Positions 11,102 through 23,300 are shown, numbered from the stretch's first letter. The stretch: DNA of 64,000 nucleotides from Guillardia theta CCMP2712 (GCF_000315625.1 NW_005434673.1:978828-1042827); one strand, 5' to 3'. Numbers and translations: made by a program. The notes: generated from the sequence alone by a model not told the origin.

Positions 11102-14100
11102 ATGGACTCGAGGATCCAGCCGCACTCGGCAGGGAGCATGAACGCAGGCGGGCAAGAGGAATTTCAGCACCTAGCGTACCCGTCGACAGAGCTCATGGAG
11201 AAGGAGCCCTGTACCGGCGTCTCTGTGAATGGGAGGAATGAGGGAGCGAAGGGCGAAGGCATGCAGCTCAGGAAGAGAAAACCCTCCCTTGTAGGAAGGA
11301 GGAGTGTATCACCACCGAGGAGAGGAACTTCGAACCGATCGATCTCACAGGAGGAGGAGAATGAAGCGCCCACGCGCCCACGCACTCTCTTCAAGACCTT
11401 CCCCGGCGTCTTTCTCTTCTGCTTCTGGGTGGTTGAGTTTGGGATCCTCGTTCACCTCCTCCCCCTCATCACTCCGTACGATTGTGTGGCTTCCCAGGAG
11501 GCTGAGCAACTGCATGAGGCGCTCAAGAATTCCAAGATTGTGAAAGTGATGATTGCACTCATCTTTGGGATCTGCATCATGTTAGACTTGTCGGGCATTG
11601 TGATCTCCATCAGCCCAAAGAAGAAGCAGTTGAACAGCATGGTGTTGTTCATCAACTCCGTCTCCTTCAGCATTTACATCTCCACCATCTTCGACGTCAT
11701 GCCGACAATCTGCGATGTCAACGGAAAGCCCATCCCGATATTTGTTTATGTGCAGTGGATACACACAACACCTGTCATGATCATAGTTCAGTCTGCTTTG
11801 GGGATGTCCATGGAGGTTCGTGGCTGTTCACGATGCATTCAGATCTGACGCACGCTCAGGAGGATTTTGTGAAGGATTGGAAAGCTGTTTGCTGGACCAT
11901 CTTTTGGGATGAATTGATGATGGTCCTGGGTAATAACATCACAGGTTTCACATGCTTCCATGCTCACGGTTGGACAGGTATCGTCCATACCTTCCTGGAC
12001 CAGCACTGGATAGGGTGGGCAGCTTTCTTTGCCTCCTGTTTGAGCTTCGTGCTAGTTTGCAGAGGAATCCATCATCTGTCAAAAGCAAGGTGATAGAATC
12101 GTCAGCGCAAGTCTCCCGCTAGTCCACCCTCACTCTTGTTTCAGCGCAAACAACGCCGCTACCACCTACGAGATGACGTCGATTCAAGGCCTCGAGATGC
12201 TCACCTACATGCTGTGGTCTGCCTTCCCTTGCATTCATTTCTTGCACTACATGGGTGAGTTTCTATATTGGTCCTACAGAGAGGGAGAGGTGTTCTTACT
12301 GACGTGCAGGATTCATTGACGGCCTGTATTACGAGATCCTTCGCTCATTCGTCGATGTCACGTCGAAGTTGATCTATTCAGGTCAGTGCAGACAGACAGT
12401 GTTGCTCTTCGTGACTCCTTCAATGCTCCAGTTGCTCTGCTCACCGGAAATTTTTGCGTTTTGGATATTGTCGCAACGTTGCGACTAGCACAGGTGAGAA
12501 AAGGGGAACATGGGTGTGGGGATGGCGGAAAAGTAGTAGTTTGAGGTGTGGTCAGAGGAGGGGGAGGAGCAGGAGGAGGCGAAAGATAATCATGAGATTC
12601 CTGCTGCAGGTTCAAGCAGAGAAGGAAAGAGACTCGAAGCATAACGCTGTCGTGCGTGCCGAGGTCTCCTCAGCCTCGATCTTCAGGCATCTGAGCTGCC
12701 ATGCAGGCCATGAATCGAGCGCTTCAGATGGCGTACCTGGAGGCAGAGACTTCAGCCCGCCTCGCCCGTCAGTTCCTCGCCAACATGAGCCATGAGCTTC
12801 GCACTCCCCTCAACGCCGTCATCGCCTTCACTTCCCTCGTCCTCGACTCCCGCGACCTCAGTCCCCTCCATGAAGAGTACCTCTCCTCCTCCTTGACCTC
12901 CGCCGAGGCTCTCCTTGGCATCATCAACCAGGTCCTGGACTTCTCCAAATTTCATGCGCAGGAGGAGGAGGAGGAGGAGGGAGGGGAGGAAGAACGACCC
13001 AAGTCGTCCGACGCTCGGCCCTCGCTAGTTCAGCTCAACATCCAGACGTTCGACCTGCTCAAAATCTGCGACGAGATCTGCGACATTCTGGCAGAGCGAG
13101 TGAACGCGCGCGACGTCGACTTTGCGGTGGAGATCTGTCCACTGCTGCGGGGGGAGAAGGTGCCGAAGCTGCTGGGAGACCCGGTGAGGCTCCGCCAGTG
13201 TCTCGTCAACCTCTGCGACAATGCCGCCAAGTTCTCCAAGGATACGGGGGGTCAGGCCCTCTTGTCCGTCGAGGTGGAGGAAGGAGCCTTCGGCGAGCTG
13301 CTGGTGCTCGCTCAAGTCTGGGACAACGGCGATGGCATCCCCAAGGACAAGCAGCCGCTCCTCTTCGTTCCTTTCTCGCAGGTCCCCCCCCTCACCCCCC
13401 CCCCCCACACACACCAAGCATCTCTGCTGCTGGAGTGTTTGACATGGTACCAGGTGGACTGCAAGTACTCCCGCAAACATGGCGGGACGGGGCTGGGGCT
13501 CGCGATCACCAAGAAGATCGTGGACGCTATGGAAGGTTCGATCGAAGTTTTTAGCGAAGGACCAGACAAAGGGTCCACCTTCACCATGCAGATCTCGTTC
13601 CCCGTCGCCGCCGATGGGGAGGAGGGGCTGCAGCAAGGTTCTCCTCTACGTATGACCAAGCTGAGGTACGATCGTCTCTTTCGCCTCCCCTCTCCCCCTT
13701 TCCCTGTCTCCCTCCTCCTCTCCGTCTCCCTCCCTCCTCTCCACTCTCCCCCTTCTCTCTCCGCTGATCACCCCATCGCAGCGGCTGTGTCAAGGTGCTG
13801 TTGCCCAAGGGTCCCGGCCAAGAGCTCGCGGTCAAACTTTGCGAATCCTGGGGACTGAAGGTGGACAACTTTTGCTACGAGCAAAATGCGGTGCCATCGA
13901 TAGGCAAGATCCGGTCGCTGTTAAACAGCTTCGAGTGGAAGGGAGAAACCAAGGTCGTGCTGCTCATCGACTCCAAGATCCACTCCCTCCTCATCGACGA
14001 GAACATCCAGCTGGCAACTGGCAAGAACATCCTCGTGGTCGGCAGCCTCGACCACCTCTGGGAGCAGATGCAGCGGGTGCGGGTGGATCCTGCTAGGTTC

Positions 14101-15181
14101 CTCCTCCGTCCCATCAAGTCCTCTCTCTTCCGCCACAAGCTGGAGGCTGCTATTGCTCTCTCCAGCACCACAGACTCGCACCTGACCGTAGAGTCCATGC
14201 GCACCTCGTTCTTCAAGGAGGTTCAGTTCGGGACGAGGCTCGACTTCCAGTACGACTCCAGCATGCCCACTCATGTTCTGGTGGTGGAGGTAGGGATTCT
14301 CGTTTCCTCTCACTTGCTCTGCTCTGAGTTTGTTCTCCCTCGCCCTCTTCCTCGTGCTACTCGTGCTGCGTCCTCACCTTCGTCCACGTCCTCCCTCCTC
14401 ACACTGGATGCAGGACAACCCGGTCAATCAGAAAGTTGCGGTCGCGATGGTGCAGAAGACTCTCGGTAAGTGACTTGAGGGGGGGGGGGGGGAGGCAGCG
14501 CATGACGAGGAACATCAGGACGGGAGCATGTGATTGTTGACGTCGCAAACAACGGTGAGCAAGAGTCTCGCCACGTTCGAGTTTTGTGCCTTCCTCGTCC
14601 TCATCCTGTGCCTTGATTCGCATCCCCCTCGTGCTGCACCTTGCTGCCTCCTCGGCCTCCTCTGCCTCCTATTCTCTTTCTCCTGCCATGACGTGCTGCT
14701 CTTCCAGGTCGGGAAGGCTTGGCCAATTCAACAGAGCACGGCCACAAGTGAGTTAGCTGGCAGGGGTGCTGGAGAAACTGACGAGGAGCAGGTACGATCT
14801 TATCCTCATGGACGTCCAGATGCCTGTCATGGACGGCTTGGAGGCCACGAGACGCATCAGGGAGTGGGAGAAGGTGGGTGGAGAGTCTGTGCTAGACCAG
14901 CTCTGACATGGGTGCAGTCGCATGCGGGGGAGGCTCCATACTTCATCGTTGCGGTCACAGCGCATGCCAGCAAGATGCATGTGGAAGAATGCTTAGAAGC
15001 AGGTGAAGTCTTCACTTTACTCCTCTCACCCTGCAGTCTCCTTCCTCTCCCTCCCCTCCCCTGAAGGATCCCCTCAGGAATGAACAGGCACGCGAGCAAA
15101 CCGCTCACCCTCGTGTCGATGAGAAGAGTTGTCGAGGAGTATCGCGATTGGCGCGTCAAGATGTTCAAATCTTGTAAATAG
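11102..15181 (+). CDS. Histidine-kinase rhodopsin with C-terminal receiver (hybrid sensor)
   Basis: Light sensor fusing a type-1 rhodopsin to a two-component kinase. Fifteen exons join without a frame break: 11102-11815, 11860-12089, 12145-12254, 12310-12381, 12432-12493, 12610-12663, 12707-13381, 13454-13665, 13782-14289, 14414-14465, 14519-14554, 14708-14747, 14792-14873, 14918-15002, 15078-15181; total 3,036 nt, 1,011 residues. Residues 1-95 are a polar, Arg/Ser-rich N terminus. Residues ~98-400 are seven TM helices: helix [12 protein letters not shown], helix F LWSAFP, helix G FVDVTSK with retinal Lys371 and Asp367. Then a coiled linker, HisKA ([11 protein letters not shown], His443), HATPase with N box ([12 protein letters not shown]), G1 (DNGDGIP) and G2 (GGTGLGLAI), a degenerate receiver-like segment (~630-790), and a true receiver: [18 protein letters not shown] (Asp929), [13 protein letters not shown]. 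No cyclase domain follows, unlike green-algal cyclopsins. The helix C acceptor position is Gln218, not Asp. Confidence 0.93.
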
Positions 15182-15303
15182 CGAAGATTCACCAACATCG
15201 ATATTGTTTCTCTACAAAGAACAGCCCATTCACAAACAAACCTGCCGCCACATTCCTTCCATTTCCTCTGAGCAGGAGCGAGAGAGAGCGAAGGGCGGGG
15301 GCT
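15182..15303. other. Convergent 3' spacer
   Basis: The 122 bp between the stop of the rhodopsin kinase gene and the stop of the EF-hand/LysM gene on the other strand. No additional feature seen. Confidence 0.6.
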
Positions 15304-16546
15304 TTAGAGGAGGAAGGAGTCAACGGAATGTCTCCTGGCACCGGCGGTGTCAGGCATGAGGCAGACCAAGGAGCCAGCAGCGAGGGGGGAGAGGTTCAGC
15401 AGGTCGGGGATGAGGTCAGGGTTGAGCCCCTGCAGGGTTGTCATGTTCATCCCGAACCTGCTCGAGAGCCTCGTCCAGGTATCCCCCACCTGCGACAGGT
15501 ACAGATTCCCGAGCCTGATCCTCTGACCGACCAGCAGCTCGTCCGGGGAGAAGAGCTGGCGGTTCGATGACCAGATCTGCGTCCAGTCGGTCTGGTGGCG
15601 GTAGGCGAGGCTCTGGAGGGAATCGGAGGAGGAGATGCAGTAGAAACATTTGTCGACCGAGTACCTCACCTGGGCATACTCGCAGCTCCCTCGCCTCAGC
15701 AGCTCAGCCACGAACGTCCGCGCGTTCCCCGCCATGTCCATCTCAGGCGTCCAGCGGATCTGGAGGGAGTGAACTTTGACGTATCCCCACTCCCTCGCGT
15801 CGATGAACTGATCGCCGTTGGTGTCCAGCAGACTCACGAGCTTGCTGCGCATGTCCTTGCTGTAGTTGAAGGCGCCGGCACGCGAGAACTCCAAGCGGGA
15901 GAGCACGCCATTGCTGTCGGCGTCAAGAAAGGAGACGAGGAGGTAGGGAGAGGAAACTTTCATCATTCTGTAGGCTCTCAGCGCCTCTTGCGCGTCCAGC
16001 ACGCCGTTCCCATCCACATCGAAGGTGTCGAAGATGACAGTGCGATAGATGAAGTCCCCTTGACGGCTCCACTCCTACACCATCAGGTCAGGACCAGCAG
16101 AGTCAGCCCTCAGAGGAAACCTGCTTTGACCGCCTCCCATCCTTGTTCAAGTCCAACTGATTCACAAGGTCATAGCGAATGGCGCTGGCGTTGGTCAGGC
16201 CCAGGGCCCTTTCAAACTCCAGCACCTCACTGTAGCTCAGCGAGAAATCGCCATTGAGATCGAAAACATTGAAGAGCACGTCGGAGTATGGCAGAGGGTA
16301 GCTGGACGACGTCGACACGTCAACAATGGAGCCTGGAGGAACCGAGTCCCGTTCGATGCTGTCCATGCTCAAGGTGCTCCATATCATGCTGAAGTTGACT
16401 TGGATCAAGGTCTCGCAGCCGGGCGACGTGAATTCCAGAGAGAGGTTGTAGGGTAGAAGTGGGCATTCAATCAAGGCTGTACAACACCCAATCCATGAAA
16501 TGAACACAATCGCTGCATACCCTATCCTCCCACTCCTTTGCAACAT
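15304..16546 (-). CDS. Secreted EF-hand protein with tandem LysM-like domains
   Basis: Two exons: 16121-16546 and 15304-16074, separated by a 46-bp GT-AG intron (16075-16120). The ATG at 16546 is followed by a signal peptide (IGYAAIVFISWIGCCTALIE). At least five EF-hand loops are visible: VFDLNGDFSLSYSE, QLDLNKDG, TFDVDGNGVLDAQE, FLDADSNGVLSRLE and LLDTNGDQFIDARE, so it should bind calcium. The C-terminal third has two LysM-like modules, CFYCISSSDSLQSLAYRH with LLVGQRIRLG, and VGDTWTRLSSRFGMNMTTLQ with LAAGSLVCLMP; LysM modules bind N-acetylglucosamine polymers such as chitin or peptidoglycan. Together this suggests an extracellular or endomembrane, calcium-sensitive glycan-binding protein. 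The substrate is unknown. Several Cys and NxS/T sites fit secretion. No TM helix follows the signal peptide. Confidence 0.75.
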
Positions 16547-16596
16547 AGTTGAGCGCTTGTATTCTATATCCCTTCCTTGTAAAAGCTTTTAGATTC

Positions 16597-16890
16597 TCTC
16601 TCCTCTCTCCTCTCCTCTCCTCTCCTCTCCTCTCCTCTCCTCTCCTCTCCTCTCCTCTCCTCNNNNNNNNNNNNNNNNNNNNNNNNNNNNNNNNNNNNNN
16701 NNNNNNNNNNNNNNNNNNNNNNNNNNNNNNNNNNNNNNNNNNNNNNNNNNNNNNNNNNNNNNGACCTCTCCTTTCGTCTCCTCTCCTCTCCTCTCCTCTC
16801 CTCTCCTCTCCTCTCCTCCTCCTCCTCCTCTCCTCTCCTCTCCTCTCCTCTCCTCTCCTCTCCTCTCCTCTCCTCTCCTCTCCTCTCCTC
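16597..16890. repeat. (CCTCT)n pentamer array containing assembly gap 1
   Basis: A TCTCC/CCTCT pentamer array on the plus strand is broken by exactly 100 N at 16663-16762. The sequence on both sides of the gap is the same pentamer, so the true array is probably longer. It lies just upstream of the EF-hand/LysM gene start. Confidence 0.9.
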
Positions 16891-16958
16891 GTTGCCGTTC
16901 GATGTATTGATCACAAATTCTCACTTTTCTAACTAACTCTAACTCCGCTCAACTTACA

Positions 16959-17017
16959 TAAAAAAGAAGTCAAACTTGAAACCTCCGTTTTCATTTTCAA
17001 GTTTGACTTCTTTTTTA
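16959..17017. repeat. Perfect 23-bp inverted repeat (hairpin)
   Basis: Arms at 16959-16981 and 16995-17017 are exact reverse complements around a 13-nt loop (16982-16994). The arms start and end with six A or T, with core GAAGTCAAACTTG. It lies between the start of the EF-hand/LysM gene and the end of the giant STAND gene, so it is upstream of one and downstream of the other. Confidence 0.9.
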
Positions 17018-17140
17018 CGGTAGGTAGGTAGAAGAGTAGTACTAGTTTTTAACTTAACTTTGAGTAACTTAACGAGAGTAGACTGTACTGAGACACAGTG
17101 AAGTAGTTCGCTCCTTATAATAGTGGTAGTAGTACTGACG

Positions 17141-17180
17141 CTGGCACGGCCCGGCCGCCGGCCGCGCACACCTTGCGCGG
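17141..17180. repeat. GC-rich palindromic island B
   Basis: GGCACGGCCCGGCCGCCGGC followed by CGCGCACACC, in a region of otherwise AT-rich, AGTAGT-containing DNA. Related by core sequence to the other GGCCCGG islands. Confidence 0.6.
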
Positions 17181-17319
17181 TGCCACACTGGGTGCCACAG
17201 TGTGATGGCAACTGAGACCCAATGAAGAGAATGACAAGATGGGAATTTGAAGAGGGAGAGGAAAACAGGTCGAAGAGAAGATGATTAGAAGAGCTGAGCA
17301 GTCTTTGTTCTCTGCTGCA

Positions 17320-20300
17320 TCAGAAGAGCCTCCACTCGCCGCATGGGGTGAGGATATTGCAGAGGAGATAGCATTTCCCCGTTGAGTCTCCGCAAGCAAG
17401 GATACCCTGTGGTCAATCAACGTCAGAGCAGCGCGTATCGCTATCTTGACTCACCGTCCGCAAGCTCGTCGCTGACACTGAGCTACAAGCTGACTCGCAT
17501 ATCCACCTTCCCACCTCGAGGAACGTCGAGCTCGAGTAGATGATGACATGCCTGTCCCACGACCCGGTGACGATGTGCCTGTTGCTGGGCGTGAACGTGA
17601 CCTGCGAGACAGTATCGCGATGATCCTCCCAGCACTTCACCAGCCCCCCTCGCAGATCCCACAGTCTGCAGCTCTTGTCAGGAGACCCGGACAGGATGGA
17701 AGATCCGTCGGGACTGAAGCGCACGGAGGTGATAGTCTCCGAGTGGGAGATCAACTTCCGCACCAGCCCCTTCATCCTCGCGTCCCAGACTCGCAAGAAG
17801 TTGTCGTCTCCCCCGCTCACGAAGACGTTGTCGCCAGGGGAGACGCTGCAGCTGCGGACGGCAGCGAGATGCCCCAGGTGAGGAGCAGCCTTGGAAAGCT
17901 CCTTGGCCGACTCCACGTCCCACAGCCTGATCGAGTGATCCAGCGACACTGACACGACTCTCCTGCCGGAGGGAAAGTAGTCTACCTCCAGCACGCTCGC
18001 TTCATGTCCCCTCAGTGCTGCCAACAGACGTCCAGACTGCAGCTCCCAGAACTTGATAGCCTCGTCCTCAGAGGAGGTGATGAAGTGCGAGCCCTCGGGA
18101 TGAAACTTGCACGACGTCAGCGCCCCAGCATGTCCTCTCCTCGGCTCCTCGACTATCTTGGCGTCCCGGAGGCTCCGGAGGGCGTATGAGGTGTCGTCAG
18201 AGGCTGTGATGAAGAAGTCTCCCTTGGGGGAGAAGGCGATGCTGGTCAGGCTGCCGTACTGCTCGAACACTCGCTCACTCCTCTGCGGGCTGACTCCCTC
18301 ACTCCTCTGCGGGCTGACTTCTCCTCCTCCTCGTTGAATCTTCTCCTCCTTCTCCTCCTCATCTCCCTGAGAAGCCTCCCCCTTGGACGCTTTCTTGGCG
18401 GTTGAGTGAGACTGGCTCGGATCGTCGCGCAAGAGCCCCCGCAGGTTCCAAGTGCGGATGGAGCCGTCAGCCCCTGACGACAGCGCCACGTACTCGTCTA
18501 TCGACACCGCGACGCCGTAGACAGGCCCCTGGTGCCCGGCGAACTCGAACAAGGAGAAGTCCACCAGGGGGTCCCACACCCTCACCGTCGCGTCGTAGGA
18601 GGTGGAGAGGATGTAGAGACCCGAGGGAGTGTAAGTCAGGGCCAGCACTGGCCCCTTGTGCCCCTCCAGCTGCCGCTCAACTGAGCAGTCTGACAGCTTC
18701 CAGATCAAAATCTTGCAGTCGTCGCCGCTCGACGCGAACTGATCGGGAAACCTTGGGTTAAAGCAGAGGGCCCGCAGGCCGTTGGAGTGACCTCGCAGGA
18801 CGTTGTTTGGCTGCCTGATCTCCTTCACGTTGTCGTCGAAGGACGAGAACTTCCAGGTCATGATGACAGCGTCGGATCCAGCTGAGAAGATCCAGGCGCC
18901 GTCGTTGGAGAAGCAGCAGGCTCTGACCCCCAGCTGGTGCGAGAAGAGCACGTGGGTCTCGCGGAAGGTGAGGGCGTCGAACACGTGGATGGTTGCCTTC
19001 TGTGTACCGGCGATGATGGTGTTCCCGTCGGGGCTGAACTTGCAGCAGGTGGCAGGAGACTCGACGTAAAGGTTGGCGAGCTCGATGCCGGACTGGATCT
19101 CCCAGAGCTTGACGGAAGTGTCGATGGAGGCCGTGATCATCCTCAGCCCGTTGGAGGAGATGTCAATGGCTGTGATCGCGCTCCTGTGCCCCCGCAGCTC
19201 ATGCACGCAGGCTCCGCTCTCCATGGTCCAGAACTTAGCGATGCTGTCGTCAGCTACCGATACGACGTACCTCCCGTCATGCGTGACAGCGAGCGCTCGG
19301 ATCCACCCCTTGTGCCCTCGGATGGTGCGCAGAAGAAGCATGGCCTCCTCACTGACTTTGATCTGCTTTAGCCAGTTCTGCCCCTCCCACCCGAAGCAGA
19401 CGTGCTGAAACGCCAGCTGGCTGACCAGTGAGCTGGAGGGCTCGTTGATCATAGTCTGGACTAGGAGCTGGGGGAATTGGAGCAGGGTCTCTGCTGAGGC
19501 CGTGAAGAAGCGCTGGAGCTGGAGGAGGCTGGAGGAGGTGGACAGGAGGTCGCCCTCGAACTGAGACTGAGGTGAGTGGATGAAGCTGAGAGTCACGAGC
19601 AAGTCGCTGCAGTACTCGTGCACCCTCCCTGTGAGGACGCAGAGTCGGATGAAGCTGAAGGACATAAGGATCTTGGTGGCCTCCTGGTACCGCTGAGCAT
19701 GGAGAAGGTGAGTTATGAGCGAGTTGGCTGCCCGATAGTCGTTCCCTGTCCAGGTGAGGGCGAGCTCCGGGTCTAACCTCGCCCAGAAGTAGGAGGAGAG
19801 CTTGTGATTGAAGGCTACCTTGACCGCTGGGTCCTGGAGGCCGTAACGCCTCGTCAAGAGCTGGACGAGCTTGCGGGAGGAGAACTGAAGAGTCTGGCTG
19901 TCGGCCTCCTTGAAGAAGAGAAGAGGGAGCAGGAAGTACTTCATGGACAGCCAGAGGGTCGTCGGAAGGATCTTGAGCTTTGTTGCGCTCCCACCTCCCG
20001 CACCTGCGATCGGCGACTCGATGGACTCGAGCCTCCTCTCCTCCAGCTGCTCCTCCAGCTGCTCCCGGGCATAGTCCTGCGCCACTATCATCCTGATCTC
20101 CGTTTCTGTCAGGCCGTACACAGACGCGATCATCAAGTTGACAACGTTCTTGCACAGCTGGGCACCGCAGAAGGTCTCTGCGCTCTGGAAGTAGAAGTCA
20201 CACAACCCTTCGAATGAAGGAGGCAGAACGCTGATGAAATCGTCCGCGTGCTTGAGATGCTGATCGAAGTCCAAGACCATGCTCCCGACCACCTTGAGGT

Positions 20301-23300
20301 AATCGGGCCAGTGCGACTCGGCTCTCTGCACGATGAGGCTCACTTGCTCCATGCTGAGTCGCTTGCTGCTGTGTCGCACCAGACAACTCAAGACTTCCTT
20401 GCGGTCAAACACGTCGAGGGGGTTGACTTGAAAGAAGACAACGGACAACCTCTGGTTGCTAGCGACTGCCTTTCGGATCATGCCGGCATGCGACATGGCG
20501 AAGATGAACTTGAAGCTCTGAGGGAGGCGGACGGGCAGCCAGTCGAACCGCAAGCCCTCGATCCTCTCAGGGCTGTCCAGGACTATCAAGACCTTCTTCT
20601 TGGGATGAAACTCGTCGACAAAGTGGCAGAGGTTGAGAAACTTGAGCCTGAGCAGGTTGTACTCCGAAGGGATCGGCAGCAGCTGCGAGGGATTCTGAGG
20701 AGGAAGCTTGGGGGAGTAGAGCTGCTTTGGGTGGGTGTATCCGCAACCCTCCAGCACCTGGGAGAGTCGCTGCAACAGGATGTAGAGAAAATACCTGACG
20801 GTGATCCTGCGGGAGGATACGGAGAAGTAAAAGCTCAAGACTATCGGATTGTCCCAGGAAGCCCCTCGCTCTCCCAAGTCGACTCTGCTCTTGCTCAACT
20901 GACGAATGCCTGTGTTGGAGTTGTTCTCTACCACCACCTGCTCTTCCAGCATTCTCTCCAACATCGCCATGAGCTTCGATTTGCCACAACCAGCCTCTCC
21001 TTGCACTATCAGCAACGAGTTTGCGTCGGGATCCGACACATGTTTCCGCAGCCGATCTAGGAACTCGTACCTTGCAGCGTATTTCTGGCTCTCATACTCA
21101 CCGAACCTCTCGAACCTCTCACATTCGTACTCAATGTTCTTCATCGGCCTCTCAAGGCAGCGCTGTAGAACTCCGGAGGATCGCAATGTTGCAAGGATGT
21201 CATCAGCAACTCGATTCCCAAAGTCTTCTAGCCCATCCAGCAGCACCCTCCCTTCCCCGTCCAGCCCGTTGTAGAAGCAAGGGTAGTCCTTGTAGACGGT
21301 CCCCTCAACCAGCAAGAGATCCTTGAGGTCTTGCAGCCGCTGCCGCATCGCCAGGTCCATGGAGGTATGGCGATCTCTTAGGCTAAGGAAGGGAAGTTCA
21401 GTCAGAAGTTTTCTCTTGTTACGGTCATCTCTCTTCATCACGTTGCGCAACGACTTGGGTGTCTTCTTGATCTGAAGGAGGAGCGAACCCTTCTCGTGCT
21501 CTCCCAGTGCTAGATTCAATGTTGTTGTAACTAGGGGAGAGATGTTGTCGAGATTGATCTCGGCCGTTCCTATCACCTTCCTTCCTCCGAAGATCTTTGT
21601 CGTGCAAGCCTGCAACGTGATAGTTTGATTCTCAACCTCCTCATTGTACAAGAGCCTGAACGACTCGTCGAAGAAACTGTTCTCACTTCCTCTTGTCTTC
21701 GTCTTCACCTTTTGATAGTCCAACTCCATTTCAACCCACACTGGCTGCCCTTGAATCCCCGTCTCCTCTATCTGATCGTCTTGTATGTACAACTTCTCGA
21801 TAAGTCGCACTCTCTTCAGCACGCTTTCTCCCTCCTTCAACGCTGACAGCCCTTGCTCTGTTTGCATCCCCATCAGCTCGTTCACGATTCCCTCGGGGCT
21901 CTTCGCAGCCTCCTCCCCGCTTGGCTGGTAGACATCGGGCTCGACTTGGAGCTCGAGGAGAAGAGCCCCGGGCTTGAGCTTCTTGGCCAGCTTCAAGTAG
22001 GAGGTGGGAGTCAGCCCAAGGGTCTTCCATGCTTTCTTCGTCCTGCCGTCCTGCAAGCTCTTGACGACCAGGCGCGACTTGAGGACGGAGAGGGAGGAAG
22101 CTATCTCATGGAGGATCTGTTCCTGCAGGTCCTCCCTGGCTGCCTTCCTCTTCTCGCCGCGCCCGATCACCGACCGGGTATCGTATTCCAGCAGCAGGAA
22201 GCACCACGTCCTGTACGCGTCTAGCTGGTCCTCTTGGATTCTCAGCACCTGGCTGCTCACAAAGCCACCGGCCTGCGCAGTCGTCTTGTGCGACAACTCC
22301 AGCCATCTCTCTCTCTCCACGTTCTGCCGCAGCGCCCAGGCCTGAGCTGCGTGTAGCGCCTGCACCCACAGATCCCTCGACTTCTTGTCCTTCGCTCGGA
22401 ACCTTAACTTCCTCAACGACTTTGTGTTGCCGAGAGGTTTTTCGAGGAGCTTGCCGATCATCATGACCTCGTCAAGTCGACGGCCTGTGACGTTTGCGAG
22501 GATGAAGTCTCGTTCTCCCTCCTTCGACACCTGCCAGCTCCACAAGTCAATCGTCGAGTGCTCAGGCTTGTCAGGAGGATCATTCTCCACCATGTACTCC
22601 ACCACAGCGAATCCCTGGAAATCCAACGAATTCTTCAGCTCCTCCAGTTGACCTTCGCTTGCTCCTTCTTGTTCAAAGTCCCACAAGACTTTCCCTGAGA
22701 TCTTTTCAACAACTCTCTCCGTGTACCCATCCTCGTCCTCAAACTCTTCGATCAGCTTGTCTTGAAACAGATACACACTCCGCAGCTCTACCACAGTCTT
22801 TCCAACAACGCTAGCATGCCGAGCTATCGTGTCGTACTTCACGTAATCCTTGTCGAGATCCACCGTCCAGAAAACTTCCTTTGACTTGAGGTGAACAAGG
22901 GAGATTGGCTGTCCGTCAGGGTGATCTAAGTTCCTGAAGGAGCCTTTCAACCCGTACCTCTCGTTTCTTATCTCTACCACGACCGTCTCCAGCCTCTTTG
23001 TCATCACCAGCTCATTGCTCAACATCACTGCGCCCTGAAGAAGCTCATCCAAGAAGGTCCTAGTATCAATCTCATCCTGCCACACCACTTGGCTCGTCCT
23101 GTAGTCCCTCATGATGACTGGATCCCCTGACAAGCTTCGCTGCAACGCAAAGATTTGCTGGTTGATATGATGATACTCCACCAAAGTCTTGTCCTCCACA
23201 TTCCTCCTTGACGGGACTCGTGCCGGTGCCAGCGGCTCGTCGACGAACTCGATCGGCTCAGTCATGATGTCGTCTCCTATGGAGGAGCTCCCCGCATCTT

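Noticed and set aside
19349-21326. Several long antisense frames across the STAND gene
   Set aside because: They are shadows of a GC-rich coding strand; none has a recognisable domain, while the minus-strand frame has NACHT and WD40 motifs.
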